The notes: generated from the sequence alone by a model not told the origin. Positions 1 through 8,879 are shown, numbered from the stretch's first letter. The stretch: 64,000 bases of DNA from Arthrobacter sp. cf158 (GCF_900106835.1 NZ_FNNR01000006.1:310001-374000), one strand, 5' to 3'. Numbers and translations: made by a program.

Positions 1-470
1 TGTTCGACAGGTCCTGGTACAACCGGGCCAACGTGGAGCGCGTGATGGGCTTTTGCACTGACCAGGAATACGACACCTTCATGGGCCAAGCACCCGTCTT
101 CGAAAAGATGCTGGTGGACTCCGGCATCCACGTCACCAAGTTCTGGTTCTCCGTGACCCGACAAGAGCAACGCACGCGTTTCGCGATCCGCCAGATCGAC
201 CCCGTGCGCCGTTGGAAGCTCTCTCCCATGGACCTCGCATCACTGGACCGCTGGGACGAATACACCGACGCAAAGGAACAAACGTTCCTGCACACGGACT
301 CTGACCACTCGCCGTGGATCACCGTCAAGTCCAACGACAAAAAACGCGCCCGCATCAATGCCATGCGGTACTTCCTCAACCAGTTCGATTACGACAACAA
401 GGACACCTCGGTGGTCTACGAAGCCGATCCCCTGATCCTGCGCCGTGGCCGCGACGCTGTAGGCGACTAA
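1..470 (+). CDS. ppk2: Polyphosphate kinase 2 (PPK2), C-terminal part, cut by window edge
   Basis: The open frame enters from outside the window in frame 3 and ends at TAA 468-470, so only about 155 C-terminal residues are visible. They begin with FDRSWYNRANVERVMG, the conserved lid/catalytic segment of the PPK2 family, followed by the typical family end with KFWFSVTRQEQRTRF, SPMDLASLDRWDEYTDAKE and a YEADPLILRRGRD tail. PPK2 enzymes transfer phosphate between polyphosphate and nucleotides in the cytoplasm. The nucleotide-binding P-loop lies upstream and cannot be checked, so the subclass (nucleoside diphosphate or monophosphate acceptor) is open. A strong hairpin follows the stop. Confidence 0.9.
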   Translation, partial: FDRSWYNRANVERVMGFCTDQEYDTFMGQAPVFEKMLVDSGIHVTKFWFSVTRQEQRTRFAIRQIDPVRRWKLSPMDLASLDRWDEYTDAKEQTFLHTDSDHSPWITVKSNDKKRARINAMRYFLNQFDYDNKDTSVVYEADPLILRRGRDAVGD

Positions 471-498
471 CGCTTCAAGCGAGCACCAAACAGGGCCC

Positions 499-533
499 GA
501 CGTCGGCACTCAGCTGGGTGCCGACGTCGTGCT
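499..533 (+). terminator. Rho-independent terminator after ppk2
   Basis: A perfect 11-bp stem (GACGTCGGCAC at 499-509 pairing with GTGCCGACGTC at 518-528) with an 8-base loop is followed by a short T-rich stretch. It sits between two convergent genes. The T-run lies on the + side, so it mainly serves ppk2. Confidence 0.75.
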
Positions 534-535
534 TT

Positions 536-2821
536 CTATTCGGTGGCCTCGTCCTCCACTACCGGATCCTTGAGGAGAAGTGCCGTGCCCTGGAAGGCAG
601 GGAGTTCGAGGAAGAAGCTGTGGAGATCGTCCACCTGGCCAACGTTCTCGCGGCTGAAGAGGTCGTGCACGCTGGCTCCTGGCGGCAGGTGGGGAGACTG
701 GATGCTGCCCGCGATGTCCTGGTCGGAGAAGTTCAGGACGGTGACCTGAAGTGCTCCGTCCGCGAGTTGGTTGACCAGGACCAGCAGGCCGCGGTTCGAG
801 ACGTCCGGCACATCCAGGAGGGTGCTGGTGGCGATCCCCGACTCTTCCCGCACTGTGAGGATCCGCTGGAGCCGGCGCGCGTAAGACTCTGGGTCCTTGA
901 GCTGTTCGGGCAGGGGACCGTAGAGGCTGCGGGCCCTGGCCATGCCGGCCAGTGAGGTCTTCGCATCCGGGCTGGTGCCCATGAGGTCGTGCGCGCCACG
1001 GTTGATCCAGCGGGTGTCGCCCTGGGAGGTGAGCTCCTTGACGGTCTCGCGGTCCAGGGCAGTGATGCCGGTAAGATCCCAGCCGGAAAGCGCGAAGACT
1101 CCCGGCTGCAGGGCGTTGTACATGGAAAGGAGTACGTGGGCATCCAAAACCCGGGCCTCCTCTTCCTTGGTAATGGCATCCGGGTCCCTGATGCCCAGGG
1201 TCGCCATGATGAAGCTGACCGTGGTACAAGCGATGCCATTGGTGGTGAAGAGCGCGTTGTACGGTCCGTTTTCACCCGTCAGGCGTTCCCGCAAGGTGTC
1301 CTGGACCTTCTCGGCAACTTCGGCTCCGGTCAGTTCCTCCCCGCCAAGTTCGAAGATGTCGTCACGGTGGCCCGCGGCAAAGTGAAGCAACTCGTAAGTC
1401 AGTTCGTCGTGATTCTGGAGGGCGTGCACCAAGGATGCCTGATCCACGCCGATCTCCATGGAAAGCCGCAGGGTCAGGCGCAGGAACTCGGTGTCGCCAG
1501 TGACGAAGGCGTAGTGGTAGGCGGGGCGGGTGATGAAGTCGTAGGAGAGGTCAGGGCCGGATTCGGACTGCGCCTTGATGTCGTCGATGGTGAGGTTCAG
1601 TTCCTGGAAGGAGAACCCACCCACTTTGCGGATCATGGAGCCAATCAACTGGTTCGCTGCCTCGGACAACGGGTGGCCCTCGGACCAGCCCGGCTCCTCC
1701 TCCGCGCTCTTTTCCACGCCCAGGAACCCGTTGGCATCCAGCCGCAAGGCACCCGTGCCAAGGTCCAGCAGGGAATGCAGCGCGTCACCCACCACGAGTC
1801 GCATCCCGGCAAACGTTGGATCCAGCCAGTTGATGGATGGTTGGCCGGACTTGAAGTAGTGGAGGTAGACCCAGCGGCGGGTCTTGCCGGTGGTGTCGAT
1901 GATCGGCTTGGTGGCGCTCCAGTTGGTCTCCTTGACCCCGGGCTCGTAGAAGATCACCCGCTGAAGCCGGCCGATGATGTAGCCGGCTTTTTGCAGGGCT
2001 TGTTCGGCATCGGGGCTGATGTTCACGGAGTCTTCGCCCTCGGGAACGTCCGGCAGCAGGTGCCAGTCTTCCTCCGGGATGTCCACCATGTGATAAATGC
2101 CGGGGTAGTCCCGGAAGTTCATTTCGGCGAGGCGGAAGTCAGCGCCCTTGCCGGTGTGCCCGGGGACGATGTCGTCAATGACAGTGCCGCCGTGCTCGTT
2201 GGCCACCTCGCACATCTGGCGGAACTCTTCCTCGGTGCCGAACGCCGGATCGATCGCCATGCTGATGCGGTCAAAGTGACCGTCGACGCTGGGTGTCTGG
2301 GACCATCCGCGGATGCCGCCGGCCAGTTTGACCGGCCCGGTGTGCAGCCCCCGGATGCCAATCCTGCTGAACGCGTCCCAGAGTTCGGGATCACCCAGTG
2401 CGGACAGGAATGACTGGCCGTCCTTGGTAATGAAGGACAGGGGATAGGCGGTGAACCAGACGGGCGCTCTCTCCACTGCCGCCCTGGGGTTGGGCCTGGC
2501 ATAGGAGTTCTGCCACATGCTCGCTTGGCCGGAAAGCTGCCGTGCCATGGTGTTGGCGTCGCCGAGCATGGATTGGTTCCGCAACCAGTCCACGTACGTT
2601 GTATTCAGCCCATCGAATTCCAGGGAAGGGCGTGCGGCGAAGAACTGACGCCTCCGCGCAATGGGCCGCAGGGCCTTGGGGCGTGCCGGATAAAACTGCT
2701 CGTCAAACGTGATCTCCGCCGGTTCGCTTCCTGCGCCCTCCGTTGGAGACTCATCCGTCCCGGGCTCTTCGGTGTTCTGGTTGGCGTCGGACACGGTTTC
2801 GTTCACAATCGGCTCCCGCAC
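536..2821 (-). CDS. GH13 alpha-amylase family enzyme, trehalose synthase / maltose glucosyltransferase-like
   Basis: A GH13 enzyme of about 760 residues. Numbering from an upstream GTG at 2848, region II is LRLDANGF with the nucleophile Asp371, region III FSFQELN with Glu416 and region IV LQNHDE with His480/Asp481, so the catalytic triad is complete. Region I reads DDIVPGHTG rather than the usual D-xxx-NH. Trehalose synthases interconvert maltose and trehalose. The homologue class is clear but the exact reaction is inferred. I place the start at GTG 2821 because AAAGGAG lies about 6 bases upstream. The GTG at 2848 has no good ribosome site. The acidic N-terminal 40 residues look disordered. 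It is transcribed away from the LssY_C gene. Confidence 0.85.
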   Translation of the reverse strand: MREPIVNETVSDANQNTEEPGTDESPTEGAGSEPAEITFDEQFYPARPKALRPIARRRQFFAARPSLEFDGLNTTYVDWLRNQSMLGDANTMARQLSGQASMWQNSYARPNPRAAVERAPVWFTAYPLSFITKDGQSFLSALGDPELWDAFSRIGIRGLHTGPVKLAGGIRGWSQTPSVDGHFDRISMAIDPAFGTEEEFRQMCEVANEHGGTVIDDIVPGHTGKGADFRLAEMNFRDYPGIYHMVDIPEEDWHLLPDVPEGEDSVNISPDAEQALQKAGYIIGRLQRVIFYEPGVKETNWSATKPIIDTTGKTRRWVYLHYFKSGQPSINWLDPTFAGMRLVVGDALHSLLDLGTGALRLDANGFLGVEKSAEEEPGWSEGHPLSEAANQLIGSMIRKVGGFSFQELNLTIDDIKAQSESGPDLSYDFITRPAYHYAFVTGDTEFLRLTLRLSMEIGVDQASLVHALQNHDELTYELLHFAAGHRDDIFELGGEELTGAEVAEKVQDTLRERLTGENGPYNALFTTNGIACTTVSFIMATLGIRDPDAITKEEEARVLDAHVLLSMYNALQPGVFALSGWDLTGITALDRETVKELTSQGDTRWINRGAHDLMGTSPDAKTSLAGMARARSLYGPLPEQLKDPESYARRLQRILTVREESGIATSTLLDVPDVSNRGLLVLVNQLADGALQVTVLNFSDQDIAGSIQSPHLPPGASVHDLFSRENVGQVDDLHSFFLELPAFQGTALLLKDPVVEDEATE

Positions 2822-3029
2822 AGGCTTCTCCTTTGGTGGCCGCCGCACTTGGCGCCGACCTTACGAGGTGGTGTTCAAGAGGTCACGTACCCCGGCTTCC
2901 CGGGACTATTCATGCTAGTCGGGGTACCCGAACGTTTGTCGACCCCAAGCCAATATCCGGAGATTGTGTACAGATCATGCGTCTTAAGACGAAGCTTAAG
3001 GTGCGTGACGTGCAAAACAGGGGGCTCGG
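2822..3029. promoter_or_regulatory. Divergent promoter region with inverted repeat
   Basis: The gap between the leftward GH13 gene and the rightward LssY_C gene. It holds 8-bp inverted arms GTACCCCG (2887-2894) and CGGGGTAC (2920-2927), with a smaller nested GACTA/TAGTC pair (2904-2908, 2916-2920), and a separate 10-bp palindrome GTCTTAAGAC at 2981-2990. The first may be an operator or a transcript hairpin. No promoter boxes are convincing. Confidence 0.4.
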
Positions 3030-4343
3030 ATGTACAAAGCGTTGACTAGGGACGTGACAGATAGCCGGCTGGACCACGGATTCTTCATCCTTGGTGGGGC
3101 CGCTGCCGTGTGGCTGGCCTTCCTCCTGGTAGGGGAGAGCTTCCATTTGGGATGGGGACAAATCTGGTTCTCCGTGGTGTTCTGGGCGTTCCTTGCCTAC
3201 TTGCTCCTCCCGCGGCTGCACCGGATCCTGACCACCATCTACGTTCCCGGATACTTCATTGGCCGCGCGCGGACCAGCGATGGCCTCCTCGGGGATCCCG
3301 TAAACGTGGCGCTGCTGGGCGCCGAACCCCAGATCCACGCGATCATGCAGTCCGCTGGCTGGACCATGGCCGACGATGTTACGTTCGCCAGCAGCCGCCG
3401 AATCGTCAGCTCCACCATTTTCCGGAGGAGTTACTCCGAGGCGCCGGTCAGCCCTCTGTACCTCTTCGACCGGCAACAGGACTTCGCCTACCAACAGGAA
3501 GTGGACAACACGCCCGGCAAACGCCACCACGTGCGCTTCTGGCGTTGCCCGGAGGGGTGGCTCCTGCCGGGCGGCCACAAAGTGGATTGGCTGGCCGCCG
3601 GTACCTATGACCGCAGCGTTGGTTTCTCGCTCTTCACACTCCAGATCACGCACAAGATCGAGCAGAACACCGATGTGGAACGGGACCACATCGTTTCCAC
3701 AGTTTCGGCCGCAGAGCCGGCCGTCTCCGTCCAGGTCATCGAGGACTTTTCCACCGGATATCACACACGTAACGGCGGCGGGGATTCGATTTCCACTGAT
3801 GGCGACCTCCCGATCGTGGATGCACGCAGTGTCCCGGTCCCTGCCACCCAACCGGCTCGGCGGACCGATAGCCGCGACAGGCGGCCCGCCCCCACCATGA
3901 TGGGCGCTGCACTGGTAGTGGCCAGGGCAATCGCGGCGTTGGTCTTGGCGATCACGCTGATGACATCGGGCGGGGTCATTGACGGCGTCACTTTCGATGA
4001 CGGTTCAGGAGACCCACAAACCACGACGGCGGCCATCGCCCTGGTGGCTGGCGTCGTCTTGGTCTTCGGGCTGGGTGAGGTCTTCCTCGCCTGGCGGATT
4101 TTCCTGGGCAGCAACGGTGCCCGGGTGATTGCGATGGCCCTGAGTTCCTTCTCCATCCTGGTGCAGGCCATTGACTACTCCACCGGAACTGCGAATCTCA
4201 CCCTTGAGGCGGGTCTCGCCGGTCTCGCCTCGGACATCCTCGTGTTGTTGGCTCTTTCCAGCCAACGGGCCAGGGTTTACGCCAAACGGCAGCGCGTTCC
4301 TGCCGTCCCACCGTCTGTTCTCAACAGGCGCGTTGCTTCCTGA
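3030..4343 (+). CDS. LssY C-terminal domain membrane protein
   Basis: 437 residues. Two membrane helices (about 18-36 and 43-60) precede a soluble domain with the LssY_C signature: LLGAEPQIHAIMQSAGWTMAD, then SYSEAPVSPLYLF and the RHHVRFWR block (about residues 95-235). A basic linker is followed by a second hydrophobic part with about four helices (roughly 288-420). The family is uncharacterised; homologues often sit next to phosphatase-type membrane domains. The ATG at 3030 is the first start in frame and has only a weak G-rich ribosome site. It stands alone, divergent from the GH13 gene. Confidence 0.8.
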   Translation: MYKALTRDVTDSRLDHGFFILGGAAAVWLAFLLVGESFHLGWGQIWFSVVFWAFLAYLLLPRLHRILTTIYVPGYFIGRARTSDGLLGDPVNVALLGAEPQIHAIMQSAGWTMADDVTFASSRRIVSSTIFRRSYSEAPVSPLYLFDRQQDFAYQQEVDNTPGKRHHVRFWRCPEGWLLPGGHKVDWLAAGTYDRSVGFSLFTLQITHKIEQNTDVERDHIVSTVSAAEPAVSVQVIEDFSTGYHTRNGGGDSISTDGDLPIVDARSVPVPATQPARRTDSRDRRPAPTMMGAALVVARAIAALVLAITLMTSGGVIDGVTFDDGSGDPQTTTAAIALVAGVVLVFGLGEVFLAWRIFLGSNGARVIAMALSSFSILVQAIDYSTGTANLTLEAGLAGLASDILVLLALSSQRARVYAKRQRVPAVPPSVLNRRVAS

Positions 4344-4459
4344 CCAGGCTTGGCGTAACCAGAGCGGGAGAAAGCCCACCTGCCGGATAGTCTGAAATCT
4401 GTTTCCAGAGAGCCTGTGTCCTCCGTGGGCATCCCGAAAAGCGGATTGAGGAAAACGGT

Positions 4460-5383
4460 TTGGACGGAGTCCTCAAGGGTTTCTTCGTTGTCAGCGTGGT
4501 GCTGCTCATCGGCTACATCCTCGGCAGAACCAAGGCATTGGGTCCAGAGGGCAGCAAAGTCCTCTCCACGTTGACCTTCATGGTGGGCTTGCCTTGCTTG
4601 ATGTTCTCAGCCATTGCCTCCAGGCATATCAACGACGTCCTGAGTGCCACAGGCCTGATCTCCGTGGTGACCGCCGTGGCCGTCATGCTCGTGTTTACGG
4701 TGGCTGGCACGATTGCTCGCTGGGGTGTCCGGCGGACCACCATCGGCGCACTCTCCGTGGGAATCGTGAACTCCACCAACCTTGGTGTTCCGTTGTCTCT
4801 CTACATTCTTGGAAGTGCCACCTACGTCACGCCCATCATGCTGTTCCAGTTGGCCATCGTGACGCCCATTGCCCTGACAATCCTGGATCTCACCGACCCT
4901 GCAGGCAAACAAGTGTCGGTGTGGCGCACCCTCTCCATCCCGTTCCGTAATCCCGTCACTGTGGCGGCAATTCTCGGGGTGCTGGTCAGTGCCCTGGGAA
5001 TCGAACTGCCCAGCCTGGTACTGGATCCGTTGGCGCTGGTTGCACAGTTGGCTGTTCCGCTGATGCTGATCATCTTCGGCATGTCATTGCATGGATTGTC
5101 GGTCCGCCCTGGCATTGATGACCGCGTTCCAACCACCATCGCGGTCATCCTTAAGTCGGCAGTCCAACCCGCGCTCGCGTGGGTTCTGGCCGCCTTCGTC
5201 TTCCACCTGGACCCCTTCAGCACCTTTGTGGTCACCGCATGCGCGATCCTCCCGACCGGTCAGAACGTGGTCCTCTACGCGGTCCGTTACGGGGTGGGCC
5301 AAGGAATCGCCCAGTCAACGGCGGTGTTCACCAGCATCTTGGCGGTGCCCCTGCTGCTGGGGGCGGCTTGGCTGTTCGGCTGA
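4460..5383 (+). CDS. AEC family (auxin efflux carrier) transporter
   Basis: 307 residues, almost wholly hydrophobic, with about ten membrane helices in two halves of five as in the AEC/BART superfamily. Family hallmarks are GYILGRTKALG near the start, the IVNSTNLGVPLSLY segment in the middle of the first half, and GMSLHG plus ACAILPTGQNVVLYAVRYG in the second half. Members export or import organic anions such as malonate or malate; the substrate here is unknown. The start is TTG 4460, chosen because GAGGA lies about 7 bases upstream. Single gene. Confidence 0.88.
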   Translation: MDGVLKGFFVVSVVLLIGYILGRTKALGPEGSKVLSTLTFMVGLPCLMFSAIASRHINDVLSATGLISVVTAVAVMLVFTVAGTIARWGVRRTTIGALSVGIVNSTNLGVPLSLYILGSATYVTPIMLFQLAIVTPIALTILDLTDPAGKQVSVWRTLSIPFRNPVTVAAILGVLVSALGIELPSLVLDPLALVAQLAVPLMLIIFGMSLHGLSVRPGIDDRVPTTIAVILKSAVQPALAWVLAAFVFHLDPFSTFVVTACAILPTGQNVVLYAVRYGVGQGIAQSTAVFTSILAVPLLLGAAWLFG

Positions 5384-5502
5384 CGCCATTTTGTGCGGGC
5401 CGATTCGGGCCACGAGATCTGGTCAATAGACTGGCGGGGCCCGACATGTGCAGAACGACGCCGTGCTCGGGATAGATCCGAAATCGAATTGGGGACCCAC
5501 TT

Positions 5503-6231
5503 TTGACTATTGATAATCCGAAAATCACCGTTGTGGTGCCTACCTACAATGAACGGGAGAACTTGCCGGTTCTTGTTGCCCGGATCCACGCGCTGGGTAT
5601 CCAGAATCTCAGTGTGCTCGTGGTGGATGACAATTCCCCCGATGGAACCGGGGCGGTAGCTGACCAGTTGGCAGCGGAATCCATGGGAGCGGTGTCTGTG
5701 CTGCACCGGAAAGAAAAAGATGGGCTGGGAAGGGCTTATGTGGCTGGAATGGCCAGGGCCCTGGCTGAGAACTCGGACATCGTCATCCAAATGGACGCAG
5801 ATCTCTCCCATCCCGTGTCGGCCATCCCGACGATGCTTGACCTGATTCGCACCTCAGGCGCCGCGTTGGTCATCGGCTCACGATATGTCGCTGGCGGGTC
5901 TACGGCTTCGGATTGGCCGTGGCATCGCAAGGCACTCTCTGCCTGGGCCAACTTTTATGTGGGCGCAGTTCTCAATCTAAAGGTCAAGGACGCAACAGCG
6001 GGATTCAAAGCGTGGAGGGCTGATGCCCTGGTGCGGATTGATGTCGCAACCGTTCGCAGTGATGGCTACTCATTCCAGGTAGAGATGAATTACCGGGCAG
6101 CCCGGCAAGGACTGAAAATCGCCGAGGTGCCCATCCACTTCGAAGAAAGAGTGGAGGGCGCATCCAAGATGAATCTCCGCGAACAGCTGGAGTCTGCGCT
6201 TACTCCGTGGAAGCTCCGCTTCCAAAGGTAG
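5503..6231 (+). CDS. Polyprenol monophosphomannose synthase (GT2)
   Basis: 242 residues, the full length of a catalytic Ppm1/DPM1-type glycosyltransferase without membrane anchor. The GT-A fold shows VVVPTYNERENL at the start, DDNSPDGT, and the metal-binding QMDADLSHP near residue 105, followed by IGSRYVAGG and the family end DGYSFQVEMNYRA...VPIHFEERVEGASKMN. It makes polyprenyl-phosphate mannose from GDP-mannose for protein or lipoglycan mannosylation. The partner lipoprotein acyltransferase (Lnt) that accompanies it in mycobacteria is absent here. TTG 5503 is the start; the TAG stop directly abuts a repeated element at 6233. Confidence 0.9.
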   Translation: MTIDNPKITVVVPTYNERENLPVLVARIHALGIQNLSVLVVDDNSPDGTGAVADQLAAESMGAVSVLHRKEKDGLGRAYVAGMARALAENSDIVIQMDADLSHPVSAIPTMLDLIRTSGAALVIGSRYVAGGSTASDWPWHRKALSAWANFYVGAVLNLKVKDATAGFKAWRADALVRIDVATVRSDGYSFQVEMNYRAARQGLKIAEVPIHFEERVEGASKMNLREQLESALTPWKLRFQR

Positions 6232-6232
6232 G

Positions 6233-6336
6233 CGCGTGCCGCCACCACCCACTCTGAGCCCTGGAAGACGAGGCGCGCCGGCCTTCGCGGCGTGTTGGGG
6301 TGGTTGCAGCTTCAAAGTGGGTGGTGACGGTACGCG
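6233..6336. repeat. 104-bp element with inverted ends, copy 1
   Basis: The left end (6233-6257) and the right end (6312-6336) are inverted repeats matching at 22 of 25 positions around the core GTACCGTCACCACCCACT. A second element with related ends and exactly the same length lies at 13963-14066. It begins one base after the mannosyltransferase stop codon. Confidence 0.6.
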
Positions 6337-6351
6337 TCCCAGCCACCACTT

Positions 6352-6395
6352 AAGGCTCGACGGCGGCACTCGCGTGAGTGCCGCCGTCGAGCCTT
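6352..6395. terminator. 20-bp stem hairpin, terminator-like
   Basis: A perfect 20-bp stem (6352-6371 with 6376-6395) with a 4-base GCGT loop, between the convergent mannosyltransferase and RidA genes. There is no long T-run on either side, but stem length and position argue for a two-way terminator. Confidence 0.65.
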
Positions 6396-6404
6396 CAGAC
6401 CAGA

Positions 6405-6515
6405 GGTGAGAGAGGGTTCTCCGGGAAACGGCGTTAGGTGAGAGAGGGTTCTCCGGGAAACGGCGTTAGGTGAGAGAGGGTTCTCCGGGAAACGGCGTTA
6501 GGTGAGAGAGGGTTA
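6405..6515. repeat. 32-bp tandem repeat array (core GGTGAGAGAGGGTT), 3.5 copies
   Basis: Three identical 32-bp units (6405-6436, 6437-6468, 6469-6500) are followed by a partial fourth (6501-6515). Each unit is a 14-base core GGTGAGAGAGGGTT plus the 18-base CTCCGGGAAACGGCGTTA. The partial copy runs into the stop codon of the leftward RidA gene. An array with the same core and period but a different second half is at 63949-64000. Confidence 0.9.
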
Positions 6516-6917
6516 CGCAGTCACGGCCAGGGCGTCGATCTCCACCAGCATGACCTCGTGCGGCAGGTCAACGAACACGGTGGTGCGGCTCGGGAGCAGA
6601 CCGCTGGGGACGTTCTCGCGGATGAACTCACCGTAGACCTCGTTCATGGCGGCGAAATCGTCGCGGGTGGTGAGGTAGACGCGGAACATGAGGACGTCCT
6701 CAACGGAGGATCCGCCGGCTTCCAGGATGGCCTTCACGTTTTCCAGCGTGCGGCGGGTCTGGACTTTGACGTCGCCCTCGCCGATGTACTGGTTGGTGGC
6801 GGGGTCCATGGGGCCCTGGCCGGAAACCTGGAACATGCCACCCTTCTTGATGCCCTGGGAGAATACGTGCGCCGGGGCGGGGGCGTTTTCGGTCAGTACT
6901 ACGGTCTTTTCACTCAT
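6513..6917 (-). CDS. RidA family enamine/imine deaminase
   Basis: 134 residues, the usual RidA/YjgF length. It has the family blocks QVSGQGPMDP, TRRTLENVKAILEAGGSS and the C-terminal PSRTTVFVDLP; the arginine of PSRTTV matches the substrate carboxylate-binding Arg of active RidA proteins. RidA hydrolyses reactive enamines released by PLP-dependent dehydratases. That fits the dehydratase-like PLP enzyme at 8880 in this locus. The start overlaps the IclR stop by 4 bases (ATGA), so the two are cotranscribed. The TAA stop lies in the repeat core at 6501-6515. Confidence 0.9.
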   Translation of the reverse strand: MSEKTVVLTENAPAPAHVFSQGIKKGGMFQVSGQGPMDPATNQYIGEGDVKVQTRRTLENVKAILEAGGSSVEDVLMFRVYLTTRDDFAAMNEVYGEFIRENVPSGLLPSRTTVFVDLPHEVMLVEIDALAVTA

Positions 6918-7720
6918 GCTGAGTTCCTTTCGTGGCTGATCCAGCCGAGGTCGTTGGAGATGGCCTCGGTGCTGGCTTTGAGGTCGGGCAGCAGCTCAAG
7001 CAAGCCTTCATAGCTGAGCATCACTACCGGTACCGAACAAGAGGCTGCGGCTACAACGGCGCCGCTGGCGTCGCGGATGGGGGCCGCGATGCAGTGCACA
7101 AACGCTTCGTGCTCGGCATTGTCGTGGGCCCAGCCCTGGATCCTGACCTGTTCCAGCTCGGCCAGGAGGGCCTCCGGTGAGGTCAGGGTGTTCTCGGTAA
7201 CTTTGATGTAGTCCAGCCCCGCCGCAATCTTTTCCTGCCGGCTGCGCGGCATGTCGGCGAGGAGGACTTTGGACACGGCGGCCGAGTGCAGCGATGCAGT
7301 GAGGCCGATGCGCGAGTACATACGGACCGGGTGGTGGGACTCGAACTTGTCGATGTACACCACCTCGCTTCCTTCGAACGCGGCCAAATGAACCGTATGC
7401 CCGGTGAGGCCGTTGAGCTCGGCAAGATGCGGGTGGGCCACCTTGCGGATGTCCCGCTGTTCCAGTGCCAGCGAGGACAGTTCGAAGAGCTTTGAGCCCA
7501 GCATGAACCGCTGGTCCTCGTCGCGCACCACAAAGCGCTTCTCCTCCATGGCGTGCAGGAGCCGCATCACGGTGGTCTTGTGCACCGCGGCCTTGGACGC
7601 GAGTTCGTCCAGGGTTGCGGGTTTGGCGGCAAGTTCGCCGAGTAGGTCGATGGCCCGCATGAGGCTCTGGCTCACGGTGTCACGCTCCGGTTCTGGTGTT
7701 GAATTGTCCGTCTTCAACAT
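6914..7720 (-). CDS. IclR family transcriptional regulator
   Basis: About 268 residues from ATG 7720. The winged helix-turn-helix is near the N-terminus (SLMRAIDLLGELAAKPATLDELASKAAVHKTTVMRLL is the expected pattern), followed by the IclR effector-binding domain with the conserved LHSAAVSKVLLA and the small-molecule pocket near HCIAAPIRD. The frame stays open to 7933, but that extension lies inside the kinase gene. The ATG at 7720 overlaps the kinase stop by about 40 bases. The likely target is the palindrome at 8791-8811 in the divergent promoter region; a sugar-acid intermediate is the probable effector (inference). Confidence 0.88.
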   Translation of the reverse strand: MLKTDNSTPEPERDTVSQSLMRAIDLLGELAAKPATLDELASKAAVHKTTVMRLLHAMEEKRFVVRDEDQRFMLGSKLFELSSLALEQRDIRKVAHPHLAELNGLTGHTVHLAAFEGSEVVYIDKFESHHPVRMYSRIGLTASLHSAAVSKVLLADMPRSRQEKIAAGLDYIKVTENTLTSPEALLAELEQVRIQGWAHDNAEHEAFVHCIAAPIRDASGAVVAAASCSVPVVMLSYEGLLELLPDLKASTEAISNDLGWISHERNSA

Positions 7721-8702
7721 GAATAGCAGCCCAGGCGTCATCCGAAGAATCGAGGATGGCTGCGAGCTCGGCGGCGTCGGGCAAGGGGCCGCGGTCACCG
7801 TGAACGGTGAGCGTGCACGCAGCAGCGACGTGGCCCCGGCGCAGGCTCTCCTTTTGGCCGAGCCCGAACAGCATGCCGCTGAGGTACCCGGCGGCGAACG
7901 AGTCGCCAGCGCCAACGGGCTCGACGACGGCAACGGACAGTGCGGATACCTCTTCCCGGGTGCCGCTTGAGTCAGCCGTGCCGCGCGTCAGCGCAATGGC
8001 GCTGATGGCCTCGTTCTTGATGACCAGCACCTCGGGGTCCGGCATCATGCGGCGGAGCTCTGCCTCGTCGGTGGTGCCGAACGCGTGCTCGGCTTCGTCC
8101 TTTCCTACAAGCACGACGTCGGCCAGGTTCGCCAGGCGCTGCAGGACGGAACGATCCTGCCCTGCCCAGAGGGCTTCGCGCCAGTTGACGTCAAAGCTGA
8201 TGGTCCGGCCGTTTCTTGGCTCAGTCAGGATGGCTTCCAGCAATGACAGGCACTCGGGGGACAACGCTGCGGTGATCCCACTCAGGTGGATCAGGGCAGC
8301 GTTTTCCAGCAGAGAAGATACGGCCGGATTGGCGAGCGTGGCCCGTCCCATGGCGGAGGCCGCAGATCCTTGCCGGTAGTACAAAACCGAACTGCCGCCG
8401 TCGGGGTCTGAACCCTGGGCGGGAACCTTCACGTAGAGGCCTGTGGGAAGGGAATGGTCAACCTCGACGCCGGAAACCCCTACGCCGTGATCGCGAAGGT
8501 CAGAAAGGATCCGTGTGCCGAAGCCGTCGTTGCCTACCCGGCTGACCCAGTGTGTGTCCAAACCCATGGCGGCCAGGCCCATGGCGACGTTCGACTCCGC
8601 GCCGCCGATCCCGAAGTGAAGCTCGGTGGCCAGGTGCAGCGGAACGGCGTGGACAGGGGTAAGCATGGCCATCGTTTCGCCCACGCATACAGCTGAAAGC
8701 AT
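7680..8702 (-). CDS. kdgK: PfkB family sugar kinase, 2-keto-3-deoxygluconate kinase-like
   Basis: 340 residues. PfkB-family features are GGAESNVAMGLAAMG with the N-terminal glycine pair and VEPVGAGDSFAAGYL, the C-terminal signature holding the catalytic Asp and anion hole. The nearest named family by motif and context is KDG kinase, which makes 2-keto-3-deoxy-6-phosphogluconate. A KDPG-type aldolase and a gluconate-type permease are encoded on the other arm of this locus. The ATG at 8702 has GGGAG 5 bases upstream. It is the first gene of the leftward operon kinase-IclR-RidA. Confidence 0.82.
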   Translation of the reverse strand: MLSAVCVGETMAMLTPVHAVPLHLATELHFGIGGAESNVAMGLAAMGLDTHWVSRVGNDGFGTRILSDLRDHGVGVSGVEVDHSLPTGLYVKVPAQGSDPDGGSSVLYYRQGSAASAMGRATLANPAVSSLLENAALIHLSGITAALSPECLSLLEAILTEPRNGRTISFDVNWREALWAGQDRSVLQRLANLADVVLVGKDEAEHAFGTTDEAELRRMMPDPEVLVIKNEAISAIALTRGTADSSGTREEVSALSVAVVEPVGAGDSFAAGYLSGMLFGLGQKESLRRGHVAAACTLTVHGDRGPLPDAAELAAILDSSDDAWAAIHVEDGQFNTRTGA

Positions 8703-8737
8703 CGTTCTCCCACTAGTTCATGCGCTTCGCAGCGGCC

Positions 8738-8811
8738 TTGACTCTCAATCCGCCACCATGTTAGACATATCACCAGCAGGTTTGCAACCAGCGTTGCAAA
8801 ATACGCAACGC
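8738..8811 (+). promoter_or_regulatory. Divergent promoter region with IclR-type palindrome
   Basis: A perfect palindrome with 7-bp arms GCGTTGC and GCAACGC and a 7-base spacer lies at 8791-8811; a half-site TTTGCAACC precedes it at 8781. Upstream, TTGACT (8738-8743) and TAGACA (8762-8767), 18 bases apart, look like a rightward promoter that would place the palindrome just after the transcription start. This suits repression by the IclR protein at 6914 (inference). Confidence 0.55.
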
Positions 8812-8879
8812 AGCCAAAAGTCCCCATAAGCCCCCACAACGCAGCTTCAACAACGCAGCACCGCGAAGGGAACCAACGC

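Noticed and set aside
989..2413. 474-residue open frame antisense to the GH13 gene
   Set aside because: It lies wholly opposite a gene with an intact catalytic triad, has no family motif and is a by-product of high GC codon use.
2981..2990. GTCTTAAGAC palindrome as an operator
   Set aside because: Ten-base palindromes of this kind occur by chance and there is no second copy or regulator nearby.
6405..6515. CRISPR-like regular spacing of the 32-bp units
   Set aside because: The stretches between cores are identical within the array, so there are no unique spacers, and no cas genes are present.
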